Assembly: GCF_000263595.1 (NCBI RefSeq)
Contig: NZ_ADES01000027.1
Coordinates: 38,477 to 102,476 of the forward strand
Reading direction: 5' to 3'
Source: Gardnerella vaginalis 1500E
Lineage (GTDB): Bacteria; Actinomycetota; Actinomycetes; Actinomycetales; Bifidobacteriaceae
Length of the DNA: 64,000 bases
Shown: positions 1 through 7,619 of the stretch, piece after piece
How positions within the stretch are numbered: the first letter of the stretch is position 1
Layout of the letters: every line of letters begins with the position of its first letter
Notes under the pieces: model-generated
Seen by the model: the letters and a program-made list of their open reading frames with translations, nothing else
Databases searched by the model: none
Told to the model about the DNA's origin: nothing
Made by a program: the position numbers and the translations under genes

Positions 1-46
1 TATCAGTCATAAGTTCCATTGTGCCGCGCGTTACGGACGGATTACA

Positions 47-1057
47 TCAGTCCAAAGCTTGCGTAGATTCCTTATTTCCTTCTACATGCGCAAATTTTGC
101 TGCTAACGCTTCGCGAGACTTTCTATCATCCTCTTCTTTTGCGAGCTTCTTTGCAACTTCAGGATCCCACAACACATCTTCACGATGCTTTTGCCATTCC
201 GCAGCTAACAAAGGCGACGCAAAATTAATTAAAGCGCTAATACTATTTTCGTTACTTTCGTTACTTTCGTTACTTTCGTTACTTTCGTTGCAGTCTACTT
301 GCGAATTGCGCACGTAATCAACAAGCTCGCACCACTGAGTATCTTTAAACATCATGCGAGGCACTCCAGCACACTCGCATACTTCGTTAATATAAAGGAA
401 AACCGGTAAAGTTTCTTTAATATCGCTAGTTTTTGCAACTAGCTTGATAAGAATACACAAAACCAGAATAATTTTTTGCGACTCTACAGATTCCCTATAT
501 TCAAAAGATTGCTTTTTTGCGTATCCGATAGCGTTTTGCAAATCTTCAGCAACCCAATTTCCTTGCACTCCCAGCGTATCTGCAGCGCTATTAATTGCAT
601 CAGCATCCGCAGAAGAGTGATAGGCAAGTTTATTAAAAATAGTTTCTATATTATTGATGTCATTATTTGCGTCATTATTGACGTCGTTTTCTAAAATTTC
701 CGCTTCCGCTTCATCGTAATTAGGCTCATAGCACGAATCCATTGCGTCGTATGCGTCTGCAGCCGCGAGCAAAGCATCGACTATTTCTTGCGGACGTCCA
801 GGAATTTCATCCGCACCTTCGTACACAAATTCAGCATCCGGCACAGTAACGTCAAGATTCGTAAGTATTCGCGCTATTGCTCGCATTGAGCGCACTTCCA
901 GATTTTCAGCATATTTTGCGTCATTATCAAGGTGACGCGCTTCTGTTAATGGCCACAGCGCGGTCAAATTTGCAGCAGATTGCGATGCATTCTTTAGATT
1001 TTCCGCGCTTTCATTTTTTGCGCTTTCAACTTCCGCGCTTTCAAAAGAAGCTACCAT
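47..1057 (-). CDS. Hypothetical acidic protein, last gene of a three-gene operon
   Basis: I do not recognise a family for this 336-residue protein. It has no signal peptide or membrane segment, so it is probably cytoplasmic. The N-terminus is rich in Ala, Ser, Glu and Asn, the middle part (about residues 50-250) looks globular, and residues about 258-274 are a run of Asn-Glu-Ser triplets encoded by a 9-bp tandem repeat. The start is supported by an AGGGA ribosome site upstream of ATG. It follows the histidine-phosphatase gene by 44 bases on the same strand and is probably co-transcribed with it. The repeat unit is a multiple of three, so copy-number change would lengthen or shorten the linker without a frameshift. 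Confidence 0.75.
   Translation of the reverse strand: MVASFESAEVESAKNESAENLKNASQSAANLTALWPLTEARHLDNDAKYAENLEVRSMRAIARILTNLDVTVPDAEFVYEGADEIPGRPQEIVDALLAAADAYDAMDSCYEPNYDEAEAEILENDVNNDANNDINNIETIFNKLAYHSSADADAINSAADTLGVQGNWVAEDLQNAIGYAKKQSFEYRESVESQKIILVLCILIKLVAKTSDIKETLPVFLYINEVCECAGVPRMMFKDTQWCELVDYVRNSQVDCNESNESNESNESNENSISALINFASPLLAAEWQKHREDVLWDPEVAKKLAKEEDDRKSREALAAKFAHVEGNKESTQALD
248..289. repeat. 9-bp tandem repeat (about 4.7 copies) inside a coding region
   Basis: The unit TTCGTTACT is repeated in perfect tandem. On the coding (minus) strand it gives Asn-Glu-Ser repeats in the hypothetical protein at 47-1057. The period keeps the reading frame. Confidence 0.85.
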
Positions 1058-1101
1058 CGAACGTCCCTTTACCTTAATCGCTTACTTACAATTCCTTTAT
1101 A

Positions 1102-1830
1102 CTACTTAACGTTTGCTGCAGGATCTACATACGTAATAGAAAGTACGCGCAAAGTTTTGCAATCGTAAGTAATAGAAGTAATTGACGCCAATGCTGTGTG
1201 GCGAAGAAGCATATTGTGCTCAGCATGGCCAGTTTCCAGCAGATGGCGGTAAGACCAAATTGGCGACTCATGCGTTACAGCCACAATTTGCTCACCAGGA
1301 TGTTTACGAACCTGCTCGCGCGCAAAATCACCAACGCGAGTAGCAATGCTGCGGTAGCTTTCTCCCCAACTTGGCTTCCACAAATTGACCACAAGCTTCC
1401 AATTATTGTTTTTCCACAACGCACCTTCACCATAGCAGATGCGTTTTCCGCGGAAATTATTTCCAGCTTCAATCAAGCGCTTATCTAAAATAATGTCGCT
1501 TTCATGAGATTGAACCGGAAATTGCGCAGAAGATTGCGCAGAAGATTGCGCAGAATCCTCATCGCAGTGCGCTTTTACATAGCAAGAATCAGGAACACCA
1601 CGCAAAGCATCCTCGATTTCGCGCGCTGTTTCGCGAGTGCGATCAAGCGGAGACGAGTAGATTGCAGTAATTCCGCGCATTTGCGGCACTGTTGCAATAT
1701 ATTGCGCAGTAGCTCTTGCCATTCGCACACCTCGCGAAGAAAGATGAAATCCTGGCAATCTCTCGTACAGCACATGATTTGGATTATCAACTTCTCCGTG
1801 ACGCACAAAATGAATTGTTGTAGCCGGCAT
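1102..1830 (-). CDS. Histidine phosphatase (phosphoglycerate-mutase-like) family protein
   Basis: The protein belongs to the histidine phosphatase superfamily, whose members transfer or hydrolyse phosphate through a phospho-histidine. The N-terminal signature FVRHGEVDNP (residues 8-17) carries the catalytic RHG. The second conserved His lies in AVTHESPIW towards the C-terminus. At 242 residues it has normal length. A low-complexity SAQSSAQSSAQ insert near residues 92-102 is encoded by three 12-bp repeats and probably is a surface loop. An AGGAG site precedes the ATG. The gene lies 15 bases after the GtrA-like gene. The substrate cannot be told from sequence; a broad-specificity phosphatase is more likely than a glycolytic mutase. 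Confidence 0.88.
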   Translation of the reverse strand: MPATTIHFVRHGEVDNPNHVLYERLPGFHLSSRGVRMARATAQYIATVPQMRGITAIYSSPLDRTRETAREIEDALRGVPDSCYVKAHCDEDSAQSSAQSSAQFPVQSHESDIILDKRLIEAGNNFRGKRICYGEGALWKNNNWKLVVNLWKPSWGESYRSIATRVGDFAREQVRKHPGEQIVAVTHESPIWSYRHLLETGHAEHNMLLRHTALASITSITYDCKTLRVLSITYVDPAANVK

Positions 1831-1845
1831 TACTAACTCCTACTT

Positions 1846-2355
1846 TTACTTCCAACCTTTTGGCGTATGATTCAGCGACCACTCACCCAATTTGTGAGCA
1901 AAAGTATTGTCTTTAGCGGCATCATAATCAGGTTTTTGTGATTTTGTGTCGTCTAAAAGCCACTTTCTAATAACAAAATTCCATATAGCCACAACAACTG
2001 TTGCAATAAGCTTGCCAATGTTTGTGCGAAGCATGTAAATTGCAGTACCGCGCAAAGTTTGTGCCATTCCAAGCGTGCTAAGCCAAATAATCGCATCGTT
2101 AATAAGCAAACCAATAACAGCAGAAATAACGAAAATCAGCAATTCCATCCAACGGGCCATGTCTTCGCGGTGCTTAAACACGTACTTCATGCTGGCAATA
2201 TAGTTAAAAATAAGCGAAATAATAAACGAAATAGTGCCTGCAACAACGTTATTTAAGTGCACAAGCAGCAACAAATTCAGAAGCGCAACATCAATAATAA
2301 GCGCAATAATTCCTACAATTCCGAATTTAACAACCTGTTCAATAAGCTTTTTCAT
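1846..2355 (-). CDS. GtrA-family membrane protein
   Basis: A small integral membrane protein with four hydrophobic segments and the layout of the GtrA/DPMS1-like family. These proteins are associated with translocating or presenting lipid-linked sugars for cell-envelope glycosylation. The start is taken at MKKLIEQVVKFGIVG because GGA lies a suitable distance upstream; in-frame ATGs 9 and 30 bases further upstream would add 3 or 10 residues. It is the first gene of an operon with the histidine phosphatase and the hypothetical acidic protein. No glycosyltransferase partner is adjacent, so its sugar is unknown. Confidence 0.82.
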   Translation of the reverse strand: MKKLIEQVVKFGIVGIIALIIDVALLNLLLLVHLNNVVAGTISFIISLIFNYIASMKYVFKHREDMARWMELLIFVISAVIGLLINDAIIWLSTLGMAQTLRGTAIYMLRTNIGKLIATVVVAIWNFVIRKWLLDDTKSQKPDYDAAKDNTFAHKLGEWSLNHTPKGWK

Positions 2356-2465
2356 ACATTCCATTAAACACGCGACGGCTAACAATTAACATATAACCGT
2401 GAAGTAATATTGTGAAGTAATATTGTGTAGTAATAAAACTTACTAAATTTGGCAAAGGAGCGATT

Positions 2466-2813
2466 ATGCCAGTTATTCACACTCATGTTTCTGTAAGCAC
2501 AACACCTGCCCAGCGCGACGCATTAAAAGCTGCTTACGGCAAGGCGATTAACGCAGTTCCAGGCAAAAGTGAGCATTGGCTTATGTGCCCATTCGAGGAT
2601 AATATGCCGATTTATTTTGCAGGAGACGATTCCAAGCCTGCAGCTTACGTTGAGGTGAATGTGTTTGGTTCCAGCGTGCCTGGGTCTGCTTGGGAAAAGT
2701 TGACTGAGCAGATTATGGCAGCTTTGGAGCGCGAGCTTGGAGTTCCACAGGACCGCACTTACATTCGTTACACTGCAACCACTGACTGGGGTTGGAACGG
2801 CGGCAACTTCTAA
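2466..2813 (+). CDS. MIF-like tautomerase family protein
   Basis: The 115-residue protein matches the macrophage migration inhibitory factor (phenylpyruvate tautomerase) family rather than the short 4-OT type. It starts Met-Pro, giving the catalytic N-terminal Pro after Met removal. The C-terminal DRTYIRYTATTDWGWNGGNF resembles the C-terminal segment of animal MIF (DRVYINYYD...GWNNSTF). An AAAGGAG site precedes ATG. It is monocistronic, and its last 17 coding bases recur at 7574-7590, marking it as the insertion point of the downstream accessory island. The physiological substrate is unknown; mimicry of a host cytokine is only a hypothesis. Confidence 0.88.
   Translation: MPVIHTHVSVSTTPAQRDALKAAYGKAINAVPGKSEHWLMCPFEDNMPIYFAGDDSKPAAYVEVNVFGSSVPGSAWEKLTEQIMAALERELGVPQDRTYIRYTATTDWGWNGGNF
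2796..2812 (+). repeat. 17-bp direct repeat, left copy (end of tautomerase gene)
   Basis: The sequence AACGGCGGCAACTTCTA at the end of the tautomerase gene is repeated exactly at 7574-7590, bracketing the LRR, KilA-N and BRO island like attL/attR or a target duplication. Confidence 0.7.
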
Positions 2814-2962
2814 TCACAAGTAGCAAGTCGCACGTAGCAAGCCGCAAATAATCACATCAAGAACCTAAACAAAAAGCCTACCGCAAACAAGCGCGGTAGG
2901 CTTTTTTATACCCAATAGATGTTAGTGTAATCGGCAAAAATTACTTGATGTTTTCTTCCATC
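2804..2962. repeat. Repeat R1, copy 1 (3' flank of LRR gene)
   Basis: This block recurs at 6061-6244 (R1'). It begins AACTTCTAATC, has a variable run of GCAAGTCGCA-like units, then a conserved stretch with a terminator hairpin, and ends inside the last codons of the LRR gene. Both framed genes therefore end in E-x-N-I-K-stop. Only a few substitutions and a length change in the GCAAGTCGCA run separate the copies. Confidence 0.85.
2871..2907. terminator. Intrinsic terminator in R1 (bidirectional)
   Basis: A stem AAAAAGCCTACCGC / GCGGTAGGCTTTTTT with a 7-8 base loop has A-runs and T-runs on both sides. It can stop transcripts from the tautomerase gene on the plus strand and from the LRR gene on the minus strand. 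Confidence 0.85.
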
Positions 2963-5610
2963 ATTTTCTTCTTACGAAAAATTGCAAGTCCCGCAATCGA
3001 GAAGCCAAGCACTGCAATCAAGCCTGCATACAATGCGATCAACCCTGCAAACGATGCTGATTTGTCTGTCTTAGGAATCATACCAATACGCTTTTCAGAC
3101 TGCGGCTTAGGAGCTGGTTTCTCAGACTGCGACTTAGGAGCCGGTGTCACAGTCTGCAACTTAGGAGCCGGTGCCTCAGACTGCGACTTACGAGCATCTG
3201 CAAGCTTGCGTGCAGCAGCATCCACCTGAGCCTGCGCCAAAGCTAACGTATCCGCCGACTGCTTAACGTCCGCATCTGGCTGCTTAACTTCTGGAGCTGA
3301 GCCGGCGTTTGCGTTACCAGCGTTACCAGCGTTTGCGTTACTAAATCCATCTCCAGCATAGCCAGGCTTATAATCACTTTCAGCACCATCAATCTGAATA
3401 TTCAACTCGCCATTATCCAAAGTAGCAGGCGCATCATCATTCACACCAGCACTAGAACCATGACCAGTACTAGAACCTGCGCCTACGCCAGCACCACCAG
3501 CAGAACCAGAACCAGAACTTTGCTGCTTCACCTGTAATGCACCTGTTTCTGCAGTCAAGTTTCCTCTCGTTAACTTAACAGGCTTTCCACCATCAGTTAA
3601 CTCTAGTTTCTTACCATTCTCAGGAGTTGCCATGATGTTATTAGCCGTAAAGTCTGCAGAAGTCACGACTTTTTTCACATGATTATTATCCTCTAACGTG
3701 ACTTCAAGCCCAGTTAAATCTAGGTTTTCACCCTCCGTATAACTCAACTTATTAGGCTGGCTCGTCACACTCATAGACGTTGGATGCAACTCCTCTACCG
3801 TCAGCTTTCCAGTCTCAACAGATGGCACACCATCTTTAGTTAATTTAACCTTTGCCTCATTGTCTGTTAATGCTAGTTTCTTACCATTCTCAGGAGTTGC
3901 CTTGATCCCATTCGCTTCAAAGTCTTTAGGCTCCACGGTCTTCGTCACGCCCTTATCATCCCTTAACGTTACAACAAGACCATCTAAAGCCAAGTTTTCA
4001 CCCTCAGTGTAACTCAACTTATTAGGCTGGCTCGTCACACTCATAGACGTTGGGTTAATCTTATTCACCGTTAGCTTTTCAGTCTCAACAGCTTGCAAAT
4101 CATCTTTAGTTAATTTAACCTTTGCCTCATTGTCTGTTAACGCTAGTTTCTTACCATTCTTAGGAGTTGCCTTGATGCCATTCGCTTCAAATTCTGCAGG
4201 AGTCACGACTTTTTTCACATGATTAGCATCCTCTAACGTGACTTCAAGCCCAGTTAAATCTAGGTTCTCTCCCTCCGTGTAAGTCAATCTTGTAGGCTGG
4301 TGTGTTACACTCATAGACTTTACATTAGTCGGGTCAAACTTCTTTACCGTTAATATGCCTGTTTGTCCTAAATAGAATTTCATTGGCACTCCAGGAATAG
4401 AAAATGTTAATTTAACAGGCTTACAATTGTGGTCTACTACTGTTAAAAATGTTCCATTTTCAGGAGTTGCCGTGATGTTATATCTTCCAAGCTCTGCAAA
4501 TGGTACATTTTTTTTCAAGCCTTGATCATCTGCGAGCGTTACTTCAAGCCCCGTTAAATCTAGACGGTCTCCCTCCGCGTAGCTTAATGTAGGCTGTGTT
4601 ATTACTTTCGCACTTGCTATACGTTCTGGATCAAATTCAATATAGCCAACAGTTAATTTGACATTCATCTCTACACTGTTGCTAAATTTATATTTGTAAG
4701 TTACTTCACGTGGATTATCATCATTAACTATAAGAGCATCATCGCCAAGACTTGCTCCAACTAGTGATTTAACTTTTTCTTTGTCAAATTTTCCTGGGAA
4801 GTTACTATATTTAAATTCTTTTGTGCCCTTAAGTACTATATTGTATTGTTGATTACCACAATTCAAGTTAGAAAGTTTTGTGTTGTTACTTAAATCTAAA
4901 CTTGGTAGATCGTTGTTAGAGCAATTCAAGGAAGTAAGATTTTTGTTGTTACTTAAATTTAAACTCCTTAGCCAGTTATTATTACAATCCAATTCAGTAA
5001 GCTCTATGTTGTTTCTTAAATCCAAACTCGATAGATAGTTTTTATGACAATCCAATTTAGTAAGCTTTGGGTTGTTACTTAAATCTAAACTCGATAGATA
5101 GTTATTATTACACTTCAATTCAGTAAGCTTTGGGTTGTTACTTAAATTCAACTCTGTTAGATGGTTTCCAGAACAATCCAATTCAGTAAGCTTTGGGTTG
5201 TTACTTAAATCCAAACTCCTTAGCTTGTTATTAGAACAATCCAATACCTCAAGCTTTGGGTTGTTACTTAAATCCAAACTCCTTAGCTTGTTATTATAAC
5301 AATACAATTCCTTAAGATTTTTAAAATATTCAATTCCTTTTAAATTAGAAAGTTCTATGCTGCCTACATCAATAGATTCAATTTTTTCTATATCTTGCGG
5401 ACTTAACTCTTGATCACCATCTAAATCAAAATTGTTATGTACATAAAATCTAAAATCACGATCCGGAAAGTGTTCACGATCTATCGGTACACCGCCACTT
5501 ACATTGTCATCTGCATAGCTAGCTATTGGATTTAAAGACAGACAACCCATGGTCATAAATAGGGCAAGAAGTAGGCCCGTTATCCTTTTCATTTTCATTT
5601 TCATTTTCAT
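2941..5610 (-). CDS. LRR surface protein with bacterial Ig-like repeats (internalin-J-like)
   Basis: An 889-residue cell-surface protein. Residues 1-33 are a signal peptide whose start is a MKMKMKMK run, so several ATGs compete. An EF-hand-like DLDGDQELS follows. About ten 21-residue leucine-rich repeats come next (roughly residues 90-260; pattern LxxLdCsnNxLxxLdLSnNpkL), with one Cys per repeat as in the internalin-J cysteine ladder. Four Ig-like repeats of about 88 residues (YTEGENLDLTGLEVTL motif) follow, then a Gly/Ser and Ala/Lys/Pro-rich stalk. The C-terminus has IPKTD, a hydrophobic helix and RKKK, a sorting signal with a non-canonical motif. It probably acts in adhesion. It sits in the R1/R2 cassette, with a TGCC tract and a hairpin in its leader. 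Acquisition by transfer is inferred. Confidence 0.88.
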   Translation of the reverse strand: MKMKMKMKRITGLLLALFMTMGCLSLNPIASYADDNVSGGVPIDREHFPDRDFRFYVHNNFDLDGDQELSPQDIEKIESIDVGSIELSNLKGIEYFKNLKELYCYNNKLRSLDLSNNPKLEVLDCSNNKLRSLDLSNNPKLTELDCSGNHLTELNLSNNPKLTELKCNNNYLSSLDLSNNPKLTKLDCHKNYLSSLDLRNNIELTELDCNNNWLRSLNLSNNKNLTSLNCSNNDLPSLDLSNNTKLSNLNCGNQQYNIVLKGTKEFKYSNFPGKFDKEKVKSLVGASLGDDALIVNDDNPREVTYKYKFSNSVEMNVKLTVGYIEFDPERIASAKVITQPTLSYAEGDRLDLTGLEVTLADDQGLKKNVPFAELGRYNITATPENGTFLTVVDHNCKPVKLTFSIPGVPMKFYLGQTGILTVKKFDPTNVKSMSVTHQPTRLTYTEGENLDLTGLEVTLEDANHVKKVVTPAEFEANGIKATPKNGKKLALTDNEAKVKLTKDDLQAVETEKLTVNKINPTSMSVTSQPNKLSYTEGENLALDGLVVTLRDDKGVTKTVEPKDFEANGIKATPENGKKLALTDNEAKVKLTKDGVPSVETGKLTVEELHPTSMSVTSQPNKLSYTEGENLDLTGLEVTLEDNNHVKKVVTSADFTANNIMATPENGKKLELTDGGKPVKLTRGNLTAETGALQVKQQSSGSGSAGGAGVGAGSSTGHGSSAGVNDDAPATLDNGELNIQIDGAESDYKPGYAGDGFSNANAGNAGNANAGSAPEVKQPDADVKQSADTLALAQAQVDAAARKLADARKSQSEAPAPKLQTVTPAPKSQSEKPAPKPQSEKRIGMIPKTDKSASFAGLIALYAGLIAVLGFSIAGLAIFRKKKMMEENIK

Positions 5611-5687
5611 CTCATCTCTTATTTTTTATTTTTATATCTTCCATATATTCAAATGATTTATATTACTGCTTTGAAAAATTGCATAAA

Positions 5688-5736
5688 AATAGGCAGAAAC
5701 ATATACCTATCCATCAGGTATATGTTTCTGCCTATT
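5688..5736 (-). terminator. Perfect 21-bp hairpin in the LRR gene leader (attenuator or terminator)
   Basis: Two perfect 21-base arms (AATAGGCAGAAACATATACCT and its complement) enclose a 7-base loop. On the minus strand the hairpin is followed by TTTATGCAATTTTT, as in an intrinsic terminator. It lies between the TGCC tract and the LRR start codon, so it could attenuate LRR transcription. No upstream minus-strand gene is seen that would otherwise need a terminator here. Confidence 0.7.
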
Positions 5737-5769
5737 AAAAAATTCTACGGAAAAAGAGACAGAGCTATG

Positions 5770-5829
<60 letters not shown>

Positions 5830-5833
5830 GAGG

Positions 5834-5862
5834 ATTTTGTCAGTATTTCCATGGCTTGTCAA
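5834..5862 (-). promoter_or_regulatory. Predicted promoter for LRR gene, proximal
   Basis: On the minus strand a perfect -35 TTGACA (5857-5862) is separated by 17 bases from a weaker -10 CAAAAT (5834-5839). The predicted start site falls at the edge of the TGCC tract, so tract length would alter the initially transcribed region. Confidence 0.5.
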
Positions 5863-5890
5863 CCTTTATGCATAACTTTTTAACGCACTG

Positions 5891-5919
5891 ATTATACAAG
5901 ATAAATTCCATATTGACTA
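5891..5919 (-). promoter_or_regulatory. Predicted promoter for LRR gene, distal
   Basis: On the minus strand TAGTCA (5914-5919), a 17-base spacer and a perfect TATAAT (5891-5896). It lies between R2 and the proximal promoter. Either or both may drive the LRR gene. Confidence 0.45.
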
Positions 5920-5952
5920 GCCTTTATTTATTCTATATTCGTTGTTTACCCG

Positions 5953-6064
5953 TCTATTTAAATCACATCAATCTTTTCTGCATGCATTTTCTCAAGCAAC
6001 TTCAAACTATGTAGGCTATCACCAATCTATCATGTGACAATTTGCCCCCGCTAGGCAGCTAACT
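5953..6064. repeat. Repeat R2, copy 1 (5' flank of LRR gene)
   Basis: A 112-bp block that recurs at 7213-7324 with 7 substitutions and no gaps. It lies upstream of the LRR gene and abuts R1' directly at AACTTCTA, forming an R2|R1 junction. Confidence 0.92.
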
Positions 6065-6244
6065 TCTAATCGCAAAGCCGCAAGTCGCAAGCAGAAAGTC
6101 GCAAGTCGCACGCAGCAACTCGTAAGTCGCAAATAATCACATCAAAAACCTAAACAAAAGCCTACCGCAAACAAGCGCGGTAGGCTTTGTCACTCCCAAT
6201 AGATGTTAGTGTGATCGACAAAAATTACTTGATGTTTCCTTCCA
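6061..6244. repeat. Repeat R1', copy 2 (3' flank of KilA-N gene)
   Basis: The second copy of R1, with a longer run of GCAAGTCGCA-like units. It reaches into the last codons of the KilA-N gene. Its first bases overlap the end of R2. Confidence 0.85.
6156..6188 (-). terminator. Terminator hairpin in R1' after the KilA-N gene
   Basis: The same stem as at 2871-2907 (AAAAGCCTACCGC / GCGGTAGGCTTT). On the minus strand it is followed by TTTTG, consistent with termination of the KilA-N transcript. The plus-strand T-run is shorter than in R1. Confidence 0.7.
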
Positions 6245-7070
6245 ATTTTTTAATGCCACTATCACTAAGTTTTTCAAGTGACATTAATTGTGTTCTGGCA
6301 AGCTTTCTAAGTTCAATCATTCTTTCTTTTTGGTCCGCACCTTTACCAATAAGAACTGCATTATAGCTTTCCATATTTGCAAGCACCAACAACTCATTCA
6401 GACTTGCATAGTCTCTCATATTACCGTTCAAATCTGGATTTTCTTCACGCCACTGTTTAGCTCTCTTGTTAAACAAGGCTACATTGAGCATATCTGCTTC
6501 ACTTGCATACTTGTAAGACAACTGTTCGTTGGTAAGATCTTTTAAGAGATATTCTTTAATTGCGTCCGTATGAATTTTGTAGTTAATCTTTGAAATTTCT
6601 CGATTAAGATTCCAACCTAATGATAGCTTAGAGTTTTCATCTGACTTAAGTCTTTTGTAATCTTGGATTACATACATCTTAAATTCAGCAGAAATCCATG
6701 AAGCAAATTCAAAGGCAATATCTGTATGTGCAAATGCACCACCGTATCTTCCGCCTTTTGAGATAATTCCGATTGCGTCTGTTTTTTCTACCCATTTCTT
6801 AGGGGACAGTGTAAAGGAATTATATCCAGCTTCCGATTTAATTCGGTCGAATTCGACCGAATTAAAATTCGTGTTGTTTAAGTTTTCCCATAAACCAAGA
6901 AATTCAATTGTATCTTTTCTTCTCATCCAATTTTTAATTACATCACTTGGTTCATCACTTTTATACTTAGCGATATCCGTAAGACTTATATAGTCATTTT
7001 TAAAGTCTTCAGTATAAATCTGAATAGCAAATCCCTTTGCTTCAATTATCTCTTTTTTTACTTTGGACAT
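6225..7070 (-). CDS. KilA-N domain-containing protein
   Basis: This 281-residue protein carries a KilA-N domain at about residues 10-145. Supporting features are DYISLTDIAKYKSDEPSDVIKNWMRRKDTIEFLGLWE, the W near residue 93 and KGGRYGGAFAHTDIAFEFASWISAEFKMYVI. KilA-N is a DNA-binding module of phage and mobile-element proteins. The C-terminal half is helical and charged. A strong AGGAGG site lies 6 bases before ATG. It is the only gene of the second R1/R2 cassette and ends in NIK-stop like the LRR protein. There is no phage structural gene nearby. Its function (regulation or defence) is unknown; the family call is firm. Confidence 0.85.
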   Translation of the reverse strand: MSKVKKEIIEAKGFAIQIYTEDFKNDYISLTDIAKYKSDEPSDVIKNWMRRKDTIEFLGLWENLNNTNFNSVEFDRIKSEAGYNSFTLSPKKWVEKTDAIGIISKGGRYGGAFAHTDIAFEFASWISAEFKMYVIQDYKRLKSDENSKLSLGWNLNREISKINYKIHTDAIKEYLLKDLTNEQLSYKYASEADMLNVALFNKRAKQWREENPDLNGNMRDYASLNELLVLANMESYNAVLIGKGADQKERMIELRKLARTQLMSLEKLSDSGIKKLEGNIK

Positions 7071-7212
7071 ATGAGTTCCTCCTTTATTGATGTACGGTTT
7101 ATAACATTTATTTTCGTAGTAAATGCTCTAAACAGCACACCAACTATTCGTTTTTTGATTTTAAACTTTGGTAGAAGCTCTAAAATCTTTGCTTCCCGCG
7201 TTATAAGGTGGA

Positions 7213-7324
7213 TCTATTTAAATCACATCAATCTTTCCTGCATGCGTTTTCTCAAGCAACTTCAAACTATGCAGGCTATCACCAATCTATCATGGGACAA
7301 TTTGACACCACTAGGCAGCTAACT
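7213..7324. repeat. Repeat R2', copy 2 (5' flank of KilA-N gene)
   Basis: The second copy of the 112-bp R2 block, exactly 1260 bases from the first. Its right end coincides with the point where the BRO-type reading frame is broken. Confidence 0.92.
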
Positions 7325-7484
7325 GCTCGTCGCGTTTGCACATCTTCTTTAGATAGTCTCTTGGATTCTTACTATCCGTCAAAATGGCAACTACATCCAC
7401 TACCGAAAAATACCATTCTTCTTTTTCGTTATCCCAAGTGGAACGCACTTGCTTGCCTTCAAATAATTTAATTTCATTACCCAT
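7311..7484 (-). pseudogene. Truncated BRO-N (phage antirepressor-like) gene
   Basis: Fifty-seven residues begin MGNEIKLFEGKQVRSTWDNEKEEWYFSVVDVVAILT and continue SKNPRDYLKKMCKRDEQLAA-stop. This is the start of a BRO-N domain of the type seen in stand-alone phage antirepressor-like proteins, which normally are more than 200 residues long. A GGGGA site precedes ATG at 7484. The frame is lost at the edge of R2' (7324), within the Gln-Leu-Ala codons, so most of the domain and the whole C-terminal part are missing. It is a remnant left by recombination at the R2' junction. Confidence 0.75.
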
Positions 7485-7573
7485 GTTGATCCCCTTCAAC
7501 TACAGTTATCCCCTCTTTAAATATCAATTTTATAATATTGCTTGATCGCTAGCAATATGAATTAACAATCGGC

Positions 7574-7590
7574 AACGGCGGCAACTTCTA
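7574..7590 (+). repeat. 17-bp direct repeat, right copy (island edge)
   Basis: An exact copy of the last 17 bases before the tautomerase stop's final base (2796-2812). It lies in non-coding DNA between the BRO remnant and the LacI gene and marks the right edge of the island. Confidence 0.7.
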
Positions 7591-7619
7591 TGTAAAACTG
7601 CAAAATATATTAAAGCCAA

